Origin: Tanypteryx hageni
Lineage: Eukaryota; Arthropoda; Insecta; Odonata; Petaluridae
Direction of reading: 5' to 3'
DNA length: 64,000 nucleotides
NCBI GenBank assembly: GCA_028673005.1
Contig: CM054115.1
Span: 5,191,501-5,255,500, forward strand
Position 1 is the stretch's first letter. Every line of letters starts with the position of its first letter. Below, piece after piece: positions 32,100 to 44,220 of the stretch. The notes below the pieces were generated by a model. The model searched no databases. It saw only the letters and a list, made by a program, of their open reading frames with translations, and was not told where the DNA came from. The position numbers and the translations under genes are program-made.

Positions 32100-33690
32100 G
32101 GCTAGGTTCTAGAAACTCGGATGGCATTTTATCAGGGTCATCCACTGATTCTTGATCAGCAGCTGACGTTGAGGGTTGAGAAGACATAGACCTTTCTTGA
32201 ATAAATTTCTTGTCTGCCTGCTTGCATGCTTTCCTTCTCTCATGTAAAAATTGGGAATGCAAAAGATGAAAATGCATTACAGTTTGGGCAGTGAAGCAGT
32301 TTTGCTGCTCAACAAATTTCATGACATTTTCAAATCCTTCGGCAGCAGTCTGCCATGAGACTCGTTCAACCTGTATTTAATGTTGTTGAAACAAGAGCAT
32401 CCTTGCCAACCTCCAGCCATTCAACAAGTTCATCTCTGGAAATATTTTTCACTGGAAGCACAGCACTTGCACACTCAACTGATTCCAATATTTCTTCACA
32501 AGCAGTTTTCATTTGCCTGTTTTGTTGGTCAGGAAATCCTTTAAAACCCTCTTCCTCATCAAATGATCCATCTTCATTTTAAACATGACAGGAGGCCATA
32601 ATTTTCACCAGCATCTTTGGAGAGTTTCACTTTTCAGCTGGTTCCATGCACACAACACGTTAAAAATTGCATTTTTGAAGTACTTGGACTGAATTCTCGA
32701 ATCTTTCCTTCATGGTTTGTCAACTTTCTCATGAAATCACGTCGGCAAAGAATTTTTAAATTTTGGATCACACCCTGATCCATTGGCTGAATTAAACTTG
32801 TAACATTAGCAGGGAGATAACACGCAAAGATTTTGCCATTAATTAGTTCTTCTGCGGGCGGATGAGCACGACAATTATCCAAGCACAACTTTGCTATCTT
32901 CAGGCATTCCTTTCTTTTGCAAATGTTCTTTCATGCTAGGAGCAAAAACATGATGAAACACCAAGTAAAATTTCTGCGTTCATCCAAGCATTGCTTTGGG
33001 CTTTGTAATCAACAGGAAGATTAATTTTTCTTTTGAAACATCTTGGTTTTGCATATTTCCCAATTACTGTTAATTTCACTTTATGTGTCCCTGCAGCATT
33101 TTCACATAAAAGCATGGTTATATGGTCTTTATTTTGCTTAAAACCATGAGCAACCTTTCTTCAGCACCAGCTGAGGTTGTGCTTGGAAGGCATCACCACA
33201 TTAACCCCATCTCATCAGCATTATATAATTGCTTGGCAGTCAGGCCACGCTCGATCACAAGTTTATTGAAAGTTCACCAAATTCTTCAGCTGATTTTGCA
33301 TCTGCAGATTTCTGTTCACCTGATACATAAAGCTTTTGTATCCCATGTCGTATCTTAAAGCGAGTGAGCCATCCCTGAGAAAATGTACACTGCTCTGTTA
33401 TTTTCATCTTCTCATAAAATTCCTTCGCCTTTTCTACTAGCGTTAGTCCAGAGATGCATGTGCCTTCCGACCTCTTTAACGAAAACCATTCATACAACGC
33501 ACTATCCAAGTCTTCAAGCTTAGGGCTATGAAGTGTATAATGCCGTTCTATGCTTTTATCACTCTCGGATTTCACAAAGAACTCTTTAAGCTTTCCACTT
33601 TGTGCTTTAATGTCATAGATCGTTGATGAACCAACATTGAATTCCTGCATAAGCACATTGCCATTTTCACCCTTTTGCATATTTCAATTT
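32100..33690 (-). pseudogene. Tigger/pogo transposase, decayed
   Basis: Frame 33680-33255 holds a psq-type helix-turn-helix ([12 protein letters not shown]) and a CENP-B-type DNA-binding domain ([30 protein letters not shown]). The DDE core follows in broken frames: NADEMGL (first Asp) near 33210, [17 protein letters not shown] near 32890 (second Asp), and [22 protein letters not shown] near 32800. The rest to 32100 is the C-terminal tail with many stops. Similar to animal Tigger/Jerky-type transposases. The TIRs were not located. Confidence 0.87.
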
Positions 33691-34559
33691 TTTGTTTCAA
33701 AGTCAAAATAACACGTTTTCACTTTAGTCCTTGCATGGTTTTCTTCTTACAATTAGACAGCATTGCAAATTGAGAGGGTGAAAGATTTCTGATAAAAATA
33801 ACATGATCACAAATTCAACTACCTGCTACTGTAATGGCCGTAATGAAACTAGCGTGCATAATGTAGATGTAAACATGTGTAAGGATGCCGCCAGCGCATT
33901 TTTTAAATTTTGATCAAAATCACCAAAGTATTGATCTAACATTATATTTATACTTTCTGTATCTTCGATGTCTTTGCTTTCATCTGAAATATCAAAAAGA
34001 AATTTATATCTTATTCCTAAATTTTCGTATACACTTACTCTTCTGTTTAATTCAGTAATTAATGTGTCAAGAACGATATTTAAGATTTCAACACAAAATT
34101 TATCCCTTACTGTTATTTTATTGCTGTCAGCATCTCCATCTTAATATCTTTTTGTCATAATTCTATATTTCGTATCGCTATATTGGTCGTTTATTTCGTG
34201 ACATACTTTTAGCAATTTTTTCATATTGTGTGAATTTCTCTGCTGAATTTGAAAAAAATATTTTGAATCATTATTTTTAATGAGTATAGTATTGCAAAAC
34301 CTTGATTTAAATCTAAGCCAGGTTTCTGCAGTTAACACTATTAAATCTCTCTAATATTTCCTCCAAAAATACTATTAAATCGGTTTCCAAATTAATGTTG
34401 ACTGGTTTGGCATGCAATAAGATGGAATTATTTGGAAAGTAATTTAATAATTGTAGTTTAAAATACTAAGAAAAAATTAGAGTATTTAATAAACAGTACC
34501 AAAATATATAGAACTTTTTCATTTCAAATTAGAATTATATATACCGTATATTTATTTTA
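33691..34559. other. AT-rich intergenic DNA
   Basis: No recognised gene or repeat; the 65-codon minus frame at 34141-34338 has no signature. May include the lost ends of the Tigger element. Confidence 0.45.
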
Positions 34560-34577
34560 TATATTTATTTTAAATAA

Positions 34578-35590
34578 AATAGGAATAGATTGGAAAGATA
34601 AAAGACTGCTTAAAAACCTTTACTTTGATCAAAAGATTCCAGTCAGGGTTGAAGAAGTAACAGAAAGTACTTCAATAGGGAGGGGAGTGAGGCAGGGATG
34701 TCCTATTTCACCAGCGATATTTAATATTTATGCAGAAATAATAACAGAAGAAGCATTGATGGAAGAGAAAGGATTTAAGATAGGAGGTGAAAGTATTACC
34801 ACCATTAAATACGCAGATGATCAGGGCTTAATAGCAGAAGGCGAGAAAGAGCTTCAGAGGATGACAGACAGACTAGTGGAGGTTGGACAACAATATGGAA
34901 TAAAGATCAATACAGAAAAAACGAAAGTCATGGTGGTTTCAAAGGAACATAAAGAATTAAATATAATGGTAAATGGCCAAAAATTGGAACAAGTAAGTGG
35001 TTTCAAATATCTTGGCAGTATTTTAGCGCAGGATGGAAGTAGTACACTGGACATCAGAAGTGGGATTGCAATGGTAAAAGCAGCATTTAACGAGAAGAAG
35101 GAGCTTCTCACAAGCAAGAAAATAAATTTAGAAACAAGGAAGAAATTAGCAAAATGCTACATATGGAGCATAGCTCTTTATGCCGCAGAAACGAGGACGG
35201 TAAGGAGAAAGGAGAAAATATTTAGAAAGTTTTGAGATGTGGGTATGGAGGAGGATGATGAAAGTGAAATGGACAGAGAGGAAGAGAAACAAAGAAGTAT
35301 TAGAAATGGTGGGAGAAGAAAGGATGCTAATAAAAACAATCAGGAAAAGAAAAGCAATTTGGACAGGGCACATATTGAGAAGACAGTGTTTACAAAGGAC
35401 GATCTTAGAAGGTAAAATTAGTGGAAGAAGAGGAAGAGGGAGAATAGGAATATTAGATAATATAAAGCAGGGATATAATACTTATAGAGGTATAAAAGAG
35501 GCTTCTGGGAGAGAGAGAGAAATGGAGGCAGCGATTCAGTTAAAACCTGTCTTCAGACAGAAACATGATGATGATACCTCCGATTTCTCG
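34578..35590 (+). pseudogene. 5'-truncated LINE reverse transcriptase (RTE/Craft-like)
   Basis: Starts abruptly inside the RT (IGIDWKDKRLLKNLYFDQ). Open frame 34687-35235: GVRQGCPISPAIFNIYAE, the catalytic box KYADDQGLIAE (YADD), GIKINTEKTKVMVVS, FKYLGSILAQDG. A frameshift near 35235 leads to 35237-35580 with MWVWRRMMKVKWTERK and GRRGRGRIG. It ends in an ATGATGAT tail near 35568. Same general type as the LINE at 11999 but a different family member. 5' truncation is the usual fate of LINE copies. Confidence 0.88.
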
Positions 35591-36529
35591 GTGAAAAAAT
35601 TAGATTTTTTCATATATCTCGTGTATAATTCGACCCTAGCTTTCTACTTACTCTTTTACCCTTACCCTTTTACGATCTTGGTTTTCAACAGCTTTTAGTA
35701 TCATAATAATACTATACTAATAATAAACTGTAAACATCGTAAAGCTATTGCATGATCTAGAGAAGAAAAATATTTATTACTTTTTAACTACGAGATGTAA
35801 CATACGAATGGTGGCAGAATTTCTAGCAAAAACAAAAAAGAAATTTTTGGAGGCCCTTAGCCAATTGGAGCCTTGGGCTACAGCCCAATTAGCCCATATA
35901 TAGATCTGCCCCTGACACACACACACACACAGGGGCATCAAGAGCTAATGTGGGCCCCGCTGGTGTATTTGTGTATGTATGTGTCCGCCAGATCATATTT
36001 TTCACCCTTACTACATTCCACTCCATGTATCGTTCAGTTGGTCTTGCACACAGGTGCTTGCTTATAATTTTTTTGCAGATTTTTCATGAATTTCTTTTTT
36101 GACAATTTTTTCCCGAATTTATTTTTTCCCCTTAATTTTATAATAAAAAATGAGGTGCGCATCTTACATGAGGGCACGTGGTGCACAAATAAATATGGTA
36201 TTTAACTTATGAGTAACTATCAATAAAAATATTGTTGCTTAATTATAACTAAGGATATAAATAAATAGAGAGTGATTACTTACCTTTATTGTTAATCCCA
36301 ATTAAAAGTCTTGAAAGTACAAGTCCATATAATTTATGTTGGTTGCACCAAAATATTGAATACATATATAGTCCATCTTTATACCATATAAATGATCGTG
36401 ATAAATGGATGTTAACACCAGGAATACTTGGAAACCACTGAGATCCAGCCACTCTAATTTTTGTTAACATCTTTCCCCGCATATCCACTTTGTCAACAAT
36501 ACAAGTATAAAATATACTGGTATACTCAC
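35591..36529. other. Intergenic with a CA microsatellite
   Basis: (CA)n at 35918-35933. 36130-36205 resembles the right end of a pogo-type MITE. No gene seen. Confidence 0.45.
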
Positions 36530-36960
36530 CCAGGCTCCTTGAAGAATTGCAGGCCTGAGTACTTAGACCACCTTCCCCCCTCTTGTCGGGCCTGCACAGA
36601 CATTGAGAAAATGGTCAAAACGTGTTCAGGGAACCTTAAAACGGGTATTTTCATTGAAATCTCGAAATCGATTTTTTTCATGAAAACTATACTTTCCCCT
36701 ATACTATCATGGAGAGAGTAAAAATACAGTTTTCTCTCCACTGCTCTCATATAATCTGTAAGGTATAGATTAAAAAATTATTTGGATAGACAACATTTAA
36801 CAGAAAAATTCCACAAGACCACTTAGTTACAACTTATAATCTCGAAGATAAAAATTCAAGAACTGCCCAATGTTTCGATACAGTTTTATATGAATTTCTT
36901 ACAAAGAACGCCTTTGAAATCTGTGTACTCAATTTATGGAAACTTGAGTTTAGAAACAGT
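36530..36960 (-). repeat. Dispersed repeat family, inverted copy
   Basis: Inverse of the 27800-27920 segment (TTTTGACCATTTTCTC, CATGAAAAAAATC, TACTTTC...TATAG) followed by an inverted ~217-bp-type unit (ATAGATTAAAAAATTAT). Same family as 21735-22700. Confidence 0.65.
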
Positions 36961-37108
36961 TCTATAGCTGAGTGAATGTGGTTTATTATACTTGAAGACT
37001 AAATTCAAATCCATTCTGAATTGGCATAAAAACTTGTTTTAATCAGAAAAAAGTTAGGAATGTGTACTGTATAATTATAAATAGCTGCTTCTTACATATA
37101 TAGGATAC

Positions 37109-37835
37109 GAGTTGTCAGTGCTTGCATACTGCAAGTGCAAAAATATCACCATATACCAAGATCTAAACTCATAAATAAACCAATGTGATCTCCAGGGCAA
37201 CAGCACTTGAGCCACGTGGAGCATATATGTATTAGATAATAAATTCCATGAGTTCTAGCAGAATATTTATAATTTTCTGCGAAATTATGGCAACAATCCG
37301 TAATTTCCAAATTCTCTGGCAATTGGCTCTTGTCCAAGTTTCCGTATTTCATGTTTCGTGACTCAGATCGCTCTGCATGAGCAATAAGAATAATCATCAT
37401 TAAGAAAATACTCTATATATTAAATTTATGAAAAATTAGGATATTTTCTGTTAAGATTATGGCATCATCATCTATGCCTTTAGCACAAATTGGATAAAAA
37501 ACCACGAAATATGTATGATGTCATTATATTTAACAATTGAAAATAGTTAAAAGCTCTCAAAAAACTACAAAACACAACATTAAAATACTTTTCATGTTTT
37601 ACCATGACTGCTATCAGTGTTGCTTCTCCTGTTGTGATCTCTTATAGTCCTAAAGAAAAACAAACCTATTCACTCCTTCCTAGAGTCAATATCCCAAATT
37701 TAATCATCCTGTTTGTGCTTTCAGTAGTACATGAGAATTACAATTATCTATGATACCCTAAACCACAGTGCTTGATACAATTAGAGTTTCTTCGAGAGAT
37801 TTTTAGCGCTTGCAGTATGCAAGCATTGACAACTC
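37109..37835. mobile_element. MITE-like element with TGCTTGCATACTGCAAG termini
   Basis: The left end GAGTTGTCAGTGCTTGCATA (37109 on) and the right end ATGCAAGCATTGACAACTC (to 37835) are inverted repeats of about 27 bp, flanked by TA-rich DNA. The interior at 37380-37600 is an inverse copy of sequence at 39110-39720. No coding frame. Confidence 0.7.
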
Positions 37836-38299
37836 ATATATATATATTCTTCGACGCCCCCAGCAGCCTGCCAACTTGGTCTCCGACTTGGTAAGTGTCC
37901 GCTGGGCTTCCTTCAACACCTTGTTGCCACCCTCATCACTACCTTTTCATTTCCTTAAGTCTATATATATATATATATACAAGTATGCAGTTAGTGCTTG
38001 CATTCTGCAAGCATTTCAGACCACTTTGTTTATTTTAGATTAAGAAATTTCATGCCTTAAAAGATTGTTTTGTGAAAACACACACCGTATTCAGTGTACC
38101 ACACTGAACAAAATGAATCCCAAATTTTAGATGTCACCTGATTTAAGGAGATCAGGGAGCAGCATGAAATAGGAAGGGAAGAGAGAATGATGAGGAGAGG
38201 GAGAGAATGGTGAGGAGAGGGAGAGAAAGAGGGAGGTGATGGGAAGGGGAGCGTGCAATTACGCAGTTGGTGGAGGCCTCTCCACCATTTCATGTGTGG
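37836..38299. other. Repeat-rich spacer
   Basis: TA runs at 37839-37850 and 37962-37978, another TGCTTGCATTCTGCAAGCA at 37988, and a GA-rich tract at 38168-38250. Confidence 0.5.
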
Positions 38300-38660
38300 C
38301 ATATTCAAATGAATAAATCATCCTTATATGATCTTTAAGATATAGATTAAAAATTGTATTCAGGTAGAGGACATTTCCTATAATAAAGTCCAGAATACCA
38401 CATACCAACGATTAATAGTTTTTGAGATCAAAATTGTTAATATGTAATAATTGTTTAAAATATGTATAGCAATCAAAAATTCTATTTCCTTGCCCTTATA
38501 TGATCTGTAAGATATAGATTAAAAAATTGATGCATACAGAGGATAGAATTTGCTATAAAATGTTTGCAAAAGCTTGTACTTATGACAAAATAGTTTCCAA
38601 GATAAAAATTATTAAATATTAATCTACAAATAGGATAAAAACAACCCCTAAAAATTAACA
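38300..38660. repeat. Two tandem units of the dispersed repeat
   Basis: Units start CTTATATGATCT(T/G)TAAG at about 38322 and 38498, each followed by ATATAGATTAAAAA, so the spacing is about 176 bp. Related to 36740 and, inverted, to 22610-22650. Confidence 0.6.
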
Positions 38661-39099
38661 ATTATGGTATTTCCACATTGTTACATTCATTTTGGTAGTC
38701 TCTGTACAAGTCAGAGAGCGATTTTCCACCTTCAATATATTTGCGAGTAGTCTGAGCTTGAAGTTAATGACTCACAATTTGAGGAATTTAATCAATATAT
38801 CTCCTCACTTAATTTTTGATATCTGGATTGAGTTGTCAATGCTTTCCGTACTTTCTGCGTCGGTATTCAGAAACAAACCCGGCATTTTCTTCTGGATAAA
38901 ATTTGATTTTAATCTTAATATTATGAAAAGTTTTTCGATTTTCAACAATGAAAAAAATATACCATAGCAACGACTCCAATGCCTTTCAATGGGAATTGAT
39001 TTTCCATACTTCAACAGTATTGACTTAATGTTTAGGCTTCATAATAATCCATTTGATTTCAGCCAATGACGTAAACATATGATGATGTGATAATTTTAA

Positions 39100-39720
39100 A
39101 TTAATTTTTTATCCGGATGCGTACTAAAATACACCGATGTTGATGCCATAATTCTAACACAAAAAATATTCCAATTTTTGCATAAATTTTAGTGTAACAT
39201 ACAGGCTATTGTGTTAATGATGATTATAGCTATTGCTGAAATGGTGATGCAAGCCATGAAACCTGAAATTTGAAAACTTGGATGCAAGCCAATTGCCAGA
39301 AAATTTAGAAATTCCAGATATATGCCTTAATTTAGCAGAAAATGAAAATTATTGTCTTATATATTATTAAGCCATTGATTTTAAACTATGACATAAACTT
39401 ATGATTACATCATTATAACTACTAACACATGAAATTTAGTAAAACATGAAAAGTATTTTAATGTTGTTTCATAGTTTTGAGAAATTTGAACCTTTCAATT
39501 GTTAAATATCATACCTATTTCGCATTTTTTTTTATCCAAATACGTGCTAAAGCCATGGATGATGATTCCATAATCTTAACACAAAACATCCTAATTTTTC
39601 CATAATTTTAGTGCATATGGTATTGTCTTAATGATGATTAGTCTTATTGCTCATGTAGGACGATTTGAGTCATGAAACTTGAAATGCAGAAAATTATAAA
39701 TATTCTGCTATATGCAATTT
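39100..39720. repeat. ~422-bp tandem pair
   Basis: Two related units, starting ATCCGGATGCGTACTAAA (39112) and ATCCAAATACGTGCTAAAG (39534). Both hold TTAATGATGATTA and ATGAAAC. An inverse copy lies inside the element at 37109-37835. Confidence 0.6.
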
Positions 39721-39769
39721 ATTACCTAATACAAAAATATTCCCAACATTACAGCTTATGCCTGTCTGA

Positions 39770-40833
39770 AAAGGATCTTCAGATCACTTTCTTCCATGAA
39801 TGAATTACTATCAAGAAATCGCATTATGTTGCTAAAGAGTATGTACTAAAAAATCTTGCATGATATTGAAGTTAAGGAAATTGGCCTGAAAGTTTCTGGG
39901 TTTTCCTTGTTGCCGCCCTTATGAATTGGGGTAACGTGCGCTAACTTCCAGTCCTTAGGGACCTCTCCATAGGAAATAGATTTCTCGAATATTATCTGAA
40001 GAAAATGTGCTATTTCTTCAGCAAATTCTTTTAAAACATGAGCAGGAATTTTTTCGAGGCCAGGGCAGGGGTGGATCCAGAAACTTCCCAATTATCCCTC
40101 CTCCCTCTTGGTTCCGCCTCTGCCGACAATCAAACATTTTGAAAATTCATACCCCCATCAGAATCTTTCTTTCCCTTGTCATACAGACTTAATCTTCAGT
40201 GTAGAAACAAGGAATGTTGTGCAAAATGAATTTAAGAATACACCCAGAGGAGGGCAAAGGGGTCGTCCAAGGTCGCCCCTTGGATCCACGACTGGGCCAG
40301 GGGCATTGTTAGTTCTAATGGAACTTAATTGCCATGCTATTCCTCCCCCAGAAAATACTCTATCATCTATCAGGTCATTCCTCATAGAAGGTGCATAATG
40401 TATGCAATGATCATTGACAGATGTAAATGCTTTTACAAAATGAGTTAACAGGTTGGCTTTCTCTTCGCTATCATGAATAACGACACCCGAGTCATTACGC
40501 AGGGAAGATATGGTAGGTCCTCTACCTTGGAGCTTTCACACATAGGACCAAAACCCTTTAGGTCCTCCTTCAAATAATTATTTAATACCTCATTCCTGAG
40601 AAGTTAGTTATAGCGTCATGCATAGCATTTCTCGCTTTAGCACGGGATTCATTATACGTCTGAACTTTAACTGCTCTATACTCGTCGGATGCTGTAGACA
40701 GTATATTTTTTATTTTTGTGTGGCTTATTCTCTGATGCCTAAACGCACTCTTAACTTGCTTACTGTACCAACGTGGCTCTTTATTGTTGACCTTCAATTT
40801 AATTGGAATGTACTTATCAATGCCCTCTAGCAT
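39770..40833 (-). pseudogene. LINE pre-RT linker and RT fingers
   Basis: 40833-40582 reads YIPIKLKVNNKEPRWYSKQV and KARNAMHDAITNF (linker). After the hAT MITE insertion comes IPAHVLKEFAEEIAHFL, then VPKDWKLAHVTPIHKGGNK and ETFRPISLTSISCKIF, the first RT block. It decays at about 39770, before the palm. Confidence 0.82.
40066..40294. mobile_element. hAT MITE (229 bp) inside the LINE
   Basis: Exact 8-bp target duplication GGCCAGGG at 40058-40065 and 40295-40302. The termini CAGGGGTGGATCCA and TGGATCCACGACTG are inverted repeats (12 of 14). Removing it rejoins the LINE sequence. Confidence 0.9.
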
Positions 40834-40911
40834 TATATCCTTGAATAACGTTCATGATGACTCAGCATCTGATCATTCGGTCATATCACGGAAGCAGCTA
40901 TGTAGTATTTC

Positions 40912-41470
40912 TCATAGGCGAGACCTGAAAGTCTGCCTTAGAAATATAGAAAACTTTCTTTGAGGCTTAGGGTGCCTCTTGATTGTATACTTACACTCAG
41001 CATATATGGCCAGATGATCACTTATTCCATCTTCAATGGTGACTTTGTTTGTTCTTTCTGAGACGTTAGTTGCTAATAAATCGAGTATGTTTCCCAATCG
41101 TGTTGGCTTTCTGACTAACTGAAGGAGAGAGTGCTCACAGAATGTTTCAATTAATGCTTCACAGGATTCACGTTCTTTACCTCTAGTTTTGAAATAGGTT
41201 TTCCCAAACAATTGAGGGTAAGTTAGTCTCCACCAATTATAATGATTCTATCTTAATTAATCAGCCTAAGCTTTGAAGCTTCGATAGTTGCTTCTCAAGA
41301 TTTAAAATATGATCTATTCCAGCATTAGGTAGCCTGTAAAACGAGCATAAGAATTCATTTTTGGAACCTTCTTTACCTATGCAACACCAAACACACTTGA
41401 CATCCTCATCACTTATCAGAATCTCACTGTTATCATATTTATCGCTAACCACTTGAAAACCCTGCCATCC
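40912..41470 (-). pseudogene. LINE APE endonuclease, decayed
   Basis: 41452-41261 reads VKCVWCCIGKEG and FLCSFYRLPNAG. 41211-40912 reads FCEHSLLQLVRKPTRLGNIL and DGISDHLAIYAECKY, with the SDH motif of the endonuclease end. Frames are broken between. Confidence 0.75.
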
Positions 41471-42106
41471 GATCTATTAGTACGATCTTTTCTATAGACA
41501 CAATAGTCTCTAGGAAATATCTCCTGACTCTGAATCTCATCTGTTAATCAACTTTCTGTGCCTATCATGACATCAGCGTACAGACTGCGAATAATATGCT
41601 TGAACTCTGCAATTTTCCTACGGATGCTGCGGCAGTACAGTGTGACGATGTTTAATTTCTCACTATCACTTCACATATTAATCTCACCTTTGACTTTAGC
41701 TACTGCTCAAAGACTACGCGTGCTCACATCACAAGCACTCCTGCGACTGTCTGGCATCGCATCAAAATTGGAATCGTGACCCATCTCACCCTTTACAGAA
41801 CATTTTATCAATGAACTGTCTCGATAGTGATGCTGCATGTTATTATGAATTTCCTCCTTATCTTTTGTATTACATTTATTTACCTTATGCTCAGAGTATA
41901 TTCTACCATTACATAATCTCGCGTGGTTCTTATTTTTTACGAACGCATCGATTATCCCCTTACCCAAAACTTACCTACATTCTGCCCTACTCTCCAGCCT
42001 TAAAAAGTCTCTACTGTGCTGAAGAATCGACACGCTACTCTCTGAGCCGATTTGGGCCTGTAGTGAACACCATAGTGATCCAGTGGTGCCGTGCACTATT
42101 TGATAT

Positions 42107-42355
42107 TCAGCATAGGTTGACGAAGTCTACTCCCAAGTCCCAAAAGAAATTCCACAGCCTTTGGTTCACACCATCAACCCTACTCCAAACCTCAGAACCG
42201 TGGTCAATCCTAGTGACTATACTGCAGATAGCAAGCCGCACATCGGAACCTGACTCCTCTTGGACATGAGCAACCTCAGAGGCCAAGTCCTTAAAAGAAC
42301 TTAAAATCTCCTCGAACCTGAGATTCGAGGCATTGTTAGTCCCAACATGGGACAT
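42107..42355 (-). pseudogene. LINE ORF1, SGNH-type esterase fragment
   Basis: 82 codons: SHVGTNNASNLRFEEILSSF, VRLAICSIVTR, then LWNFFWDLGVDFVNLC. The HVGTN block and the V-F-V-N-L end fit the esterase domain carried by ORF1 of many CR1/L2-type LINEs. The N-terminal block with the catalytic Ser is not present. Confidence 0.65.
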
Positions 42356-42840
42356 TTGTCTTGAGACAAATTATGGACAATATCGATGTTATCAAAGTGG
42401 GGGAGGCAGTGATGTAGTGGTTAGAGTGTTGGCCCTGCCCCCCGGTTTGTATCCTGTAGGATTTTTTCTGAGGCCACCTATTTGTGCGTGTTGGAACTAA
42501 GGAGATGAGGATGAGCCAATGAGAAAAAGAGAAATGAGGTGTGCACTCAAATCAACACTCTGTCCTGCGGAAGGGATGTTTAGCCGTTGGCCCCATGGTT
42601 AACCCTTAAGAAATCGCACGGTAGTTTGTGACGTGAGAGGTCGCGCACGGTCTTTCTGACCGTGCTGGAAAAAGATGCAAAAATACAAATAGATATATAT
42701 TTTTATTCAACATTTTCTTTATTTTTAAATGCATTTAGGTTCATACAATTGTTTTTCATCAATAAAGACGCTTTGAATTATTTAAAACATTAACTGAAAT
42801 CTATTTTTAGACATATATACAGGATGTAAAGTATTTCAAA

Positions 42841-42842
42841 GG

Positions 42843-42876
<34 letters not shown>

Positions 42877-42877
42877 C
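42841..42877. repeat. (CA)n(TA)n microsatellite
   Basis: A run of AC dinucleotides followed by AT dinucleotides inside the third piggyBac element. Confidence 0.9.
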
Positions 42878-42959
42878 CGATTACTTAAAAAAACGTTTAC
42901 GTTAAAATGAAAATTGAACTCGAGACAGTGCGGTAAAACAAGTTTTTTTTATAAAACAT

Positions 42960-43830
42960 TTAATAATCGTCATCTTTGTCATCTTGAACTCGGGAACAAT
43001 CGACGCGTAATGTAACGGTGTCCTCTCGACAAATATATTTTGAGCATGTTACACAGCACGTACGGGTCTTCCTGTTTTTTCCAGGAGTAAAAGGCACATC
43101 TTCCTGGTCCTCTGTGCTTCACTTTTTACTTCAGAAATTCCTACCAACTTCCTGATTTTTACTTTTAGGCTCCGAGGCATATTTTCTGATGTAGCACATA
43201 TTTTCAAATAGTTCTTTTGGAAGTGTTTTCAAAAAAGCCCTGCGGTTCATTATATTTTCTGTGTTACTTTCAAGTATAATAAATCCGTTGATTCCAGCTA
43301 TATTCATTAGCGCATAAAATACAGCAAGTGGCCAAAGACAACTTTTCCTAGCTACAGAATAAGTTCCTTTTAGCTGATCAACTGTGTCAACTCCTCCTTT
43401 GGTTGCATTATAAAATGTAAGAATTTCACTGCAATACCAGTATCTTCATCGATTTGCATCAAAGTGCATTGAAGACAACATCATGACTACTTTATTTTTC
43501 TATGGAACATAAGACAAAAGTGTACATGAGCTTCCAAACCCAAATAGGCTGCTATGAGGTTCACAGTATTTAGTATTTATGAATATCGGTGGTATTTCCC
43601 GTTAATTTTTTTAATGCACCAACAAGTGTTAACCTATTGTTATTTAGGAGATGGATGACGAGTGGAATAGAGCAGAACCAGTTATCTACAGTTACACTGT
43701 GACCGGATCCTGAAATTGGACGTATCAATCTTTGCACAACCTTCTGCGGGCTGTTATCTACTTCGAAAGGACCGTCAGGCTGTTTACTATATAAATCTCC
43801 ATATTGGGAGTATAAAATATTCACGCATTA
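42960..43830 (-). pseudogene. piggyBac transposase remnant, C-terminal half
   Basis: 43824-43570 reads QKVVQRLIRPISGSGHSVTV then DNWFCSIPLVIHLLNNNRL, with the second catalytic Asp. Further on, in broken frames, come ATKGGVDTVDQLKGTYSVAR (third Asp) and PLAVFYALMNIAGINGF, then a basic, Cys-poor end. The N-terminal half and first Asp are missing. A different lineage from the copy at 24609. Confidence 0.85.
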
Positions 43831-44220
43831 GATTACTGATAGAGAATCTGGTCTTTTAAACCATGCGCGAACTATTTAGTATTCGATCAGAAAAATCCGA
43901 TGCGCAGAAGTGGAAAACCACAATGTAAATAAATAAAGCTTAATTGGAGAGCCCTTCAAATTCGTCATATGATACGTAATGGACAAGAAATAAGGTACTT
44001 AGAAGGCCAGAGATAAAGTGATGCTGAGAGGTTTAAAAATTTTAATAATGTAACCCAACCGGTCTTTTTGAACATGCGCAACCTCTTACGGGTTAAGAGC
44101 AGGCTAAAAGCCGGCACCTGGTTTCTCTCCTCCCTTGCAATCCAGCTATTCATTGCACTACCTCTTAGATACTCATTGCACGCGTAAGGCAAGAAGCAAA
44201 TCAGCTGGACTCAAAATCAG

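Larger units (their letters stand above)
39770..42395 (-). mobile_element. CR1-like LINE with esterase ORF1, truncated in RT
   Basis: Minus-strand order: ORF1 esterase end, endonuclease, pre-RT linker, RT fingers. It stops near 39770, so RT palm and 3' end are missing. A hAT MITE sits at 40066-40294. Many stops. A tRNA-derived SINE abuts its upstream side at about 42396. Confidence 0.8.
42603..44092 (-). mobile_element. Third piggyBac element, decayed
   Basis: TTAA at 42599-42602 and 44093-44096. Left end CCCTTAAGAAATCGCAC; right end, inverted, CCCGTAAGAGGTTGCGC (12 of 17 match). It holds a transposase remnant on minus, sits inside the SINE, and the SINE body continues on both sides. Confidence 0.85.
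42396..44220 (+). repeat. tRNA-derived SINE split by piggyBac
   Basis: A box TAGTGGTTAGAGTGTTGG at 42415-42432 and B box GGTTTGTATCC at 42444-42454 mark a polymerase III promoter. The body continues to 42602 and resumes at 44093. The same body occurs inverted at 46200-46350 and partly at 51990-52090 (shared GCACC..GGTTTC and GGCTAA..GCCGG blocks). Confidence 0.7.

Noticed and set aside
34854..35373. Minus-strand frames over the LINE RT
   Set aside because: Antisense shadows of the plus-strand RT with its YADD box.
42411..42470. True tRNA genes at 16.6, 27.7, 28.7, 42.4 and 53.1 kb
   Set aside because: A and B boxes are present but acceptor stems do not form and flanks are repeat sequence, so SINE heads fit better.
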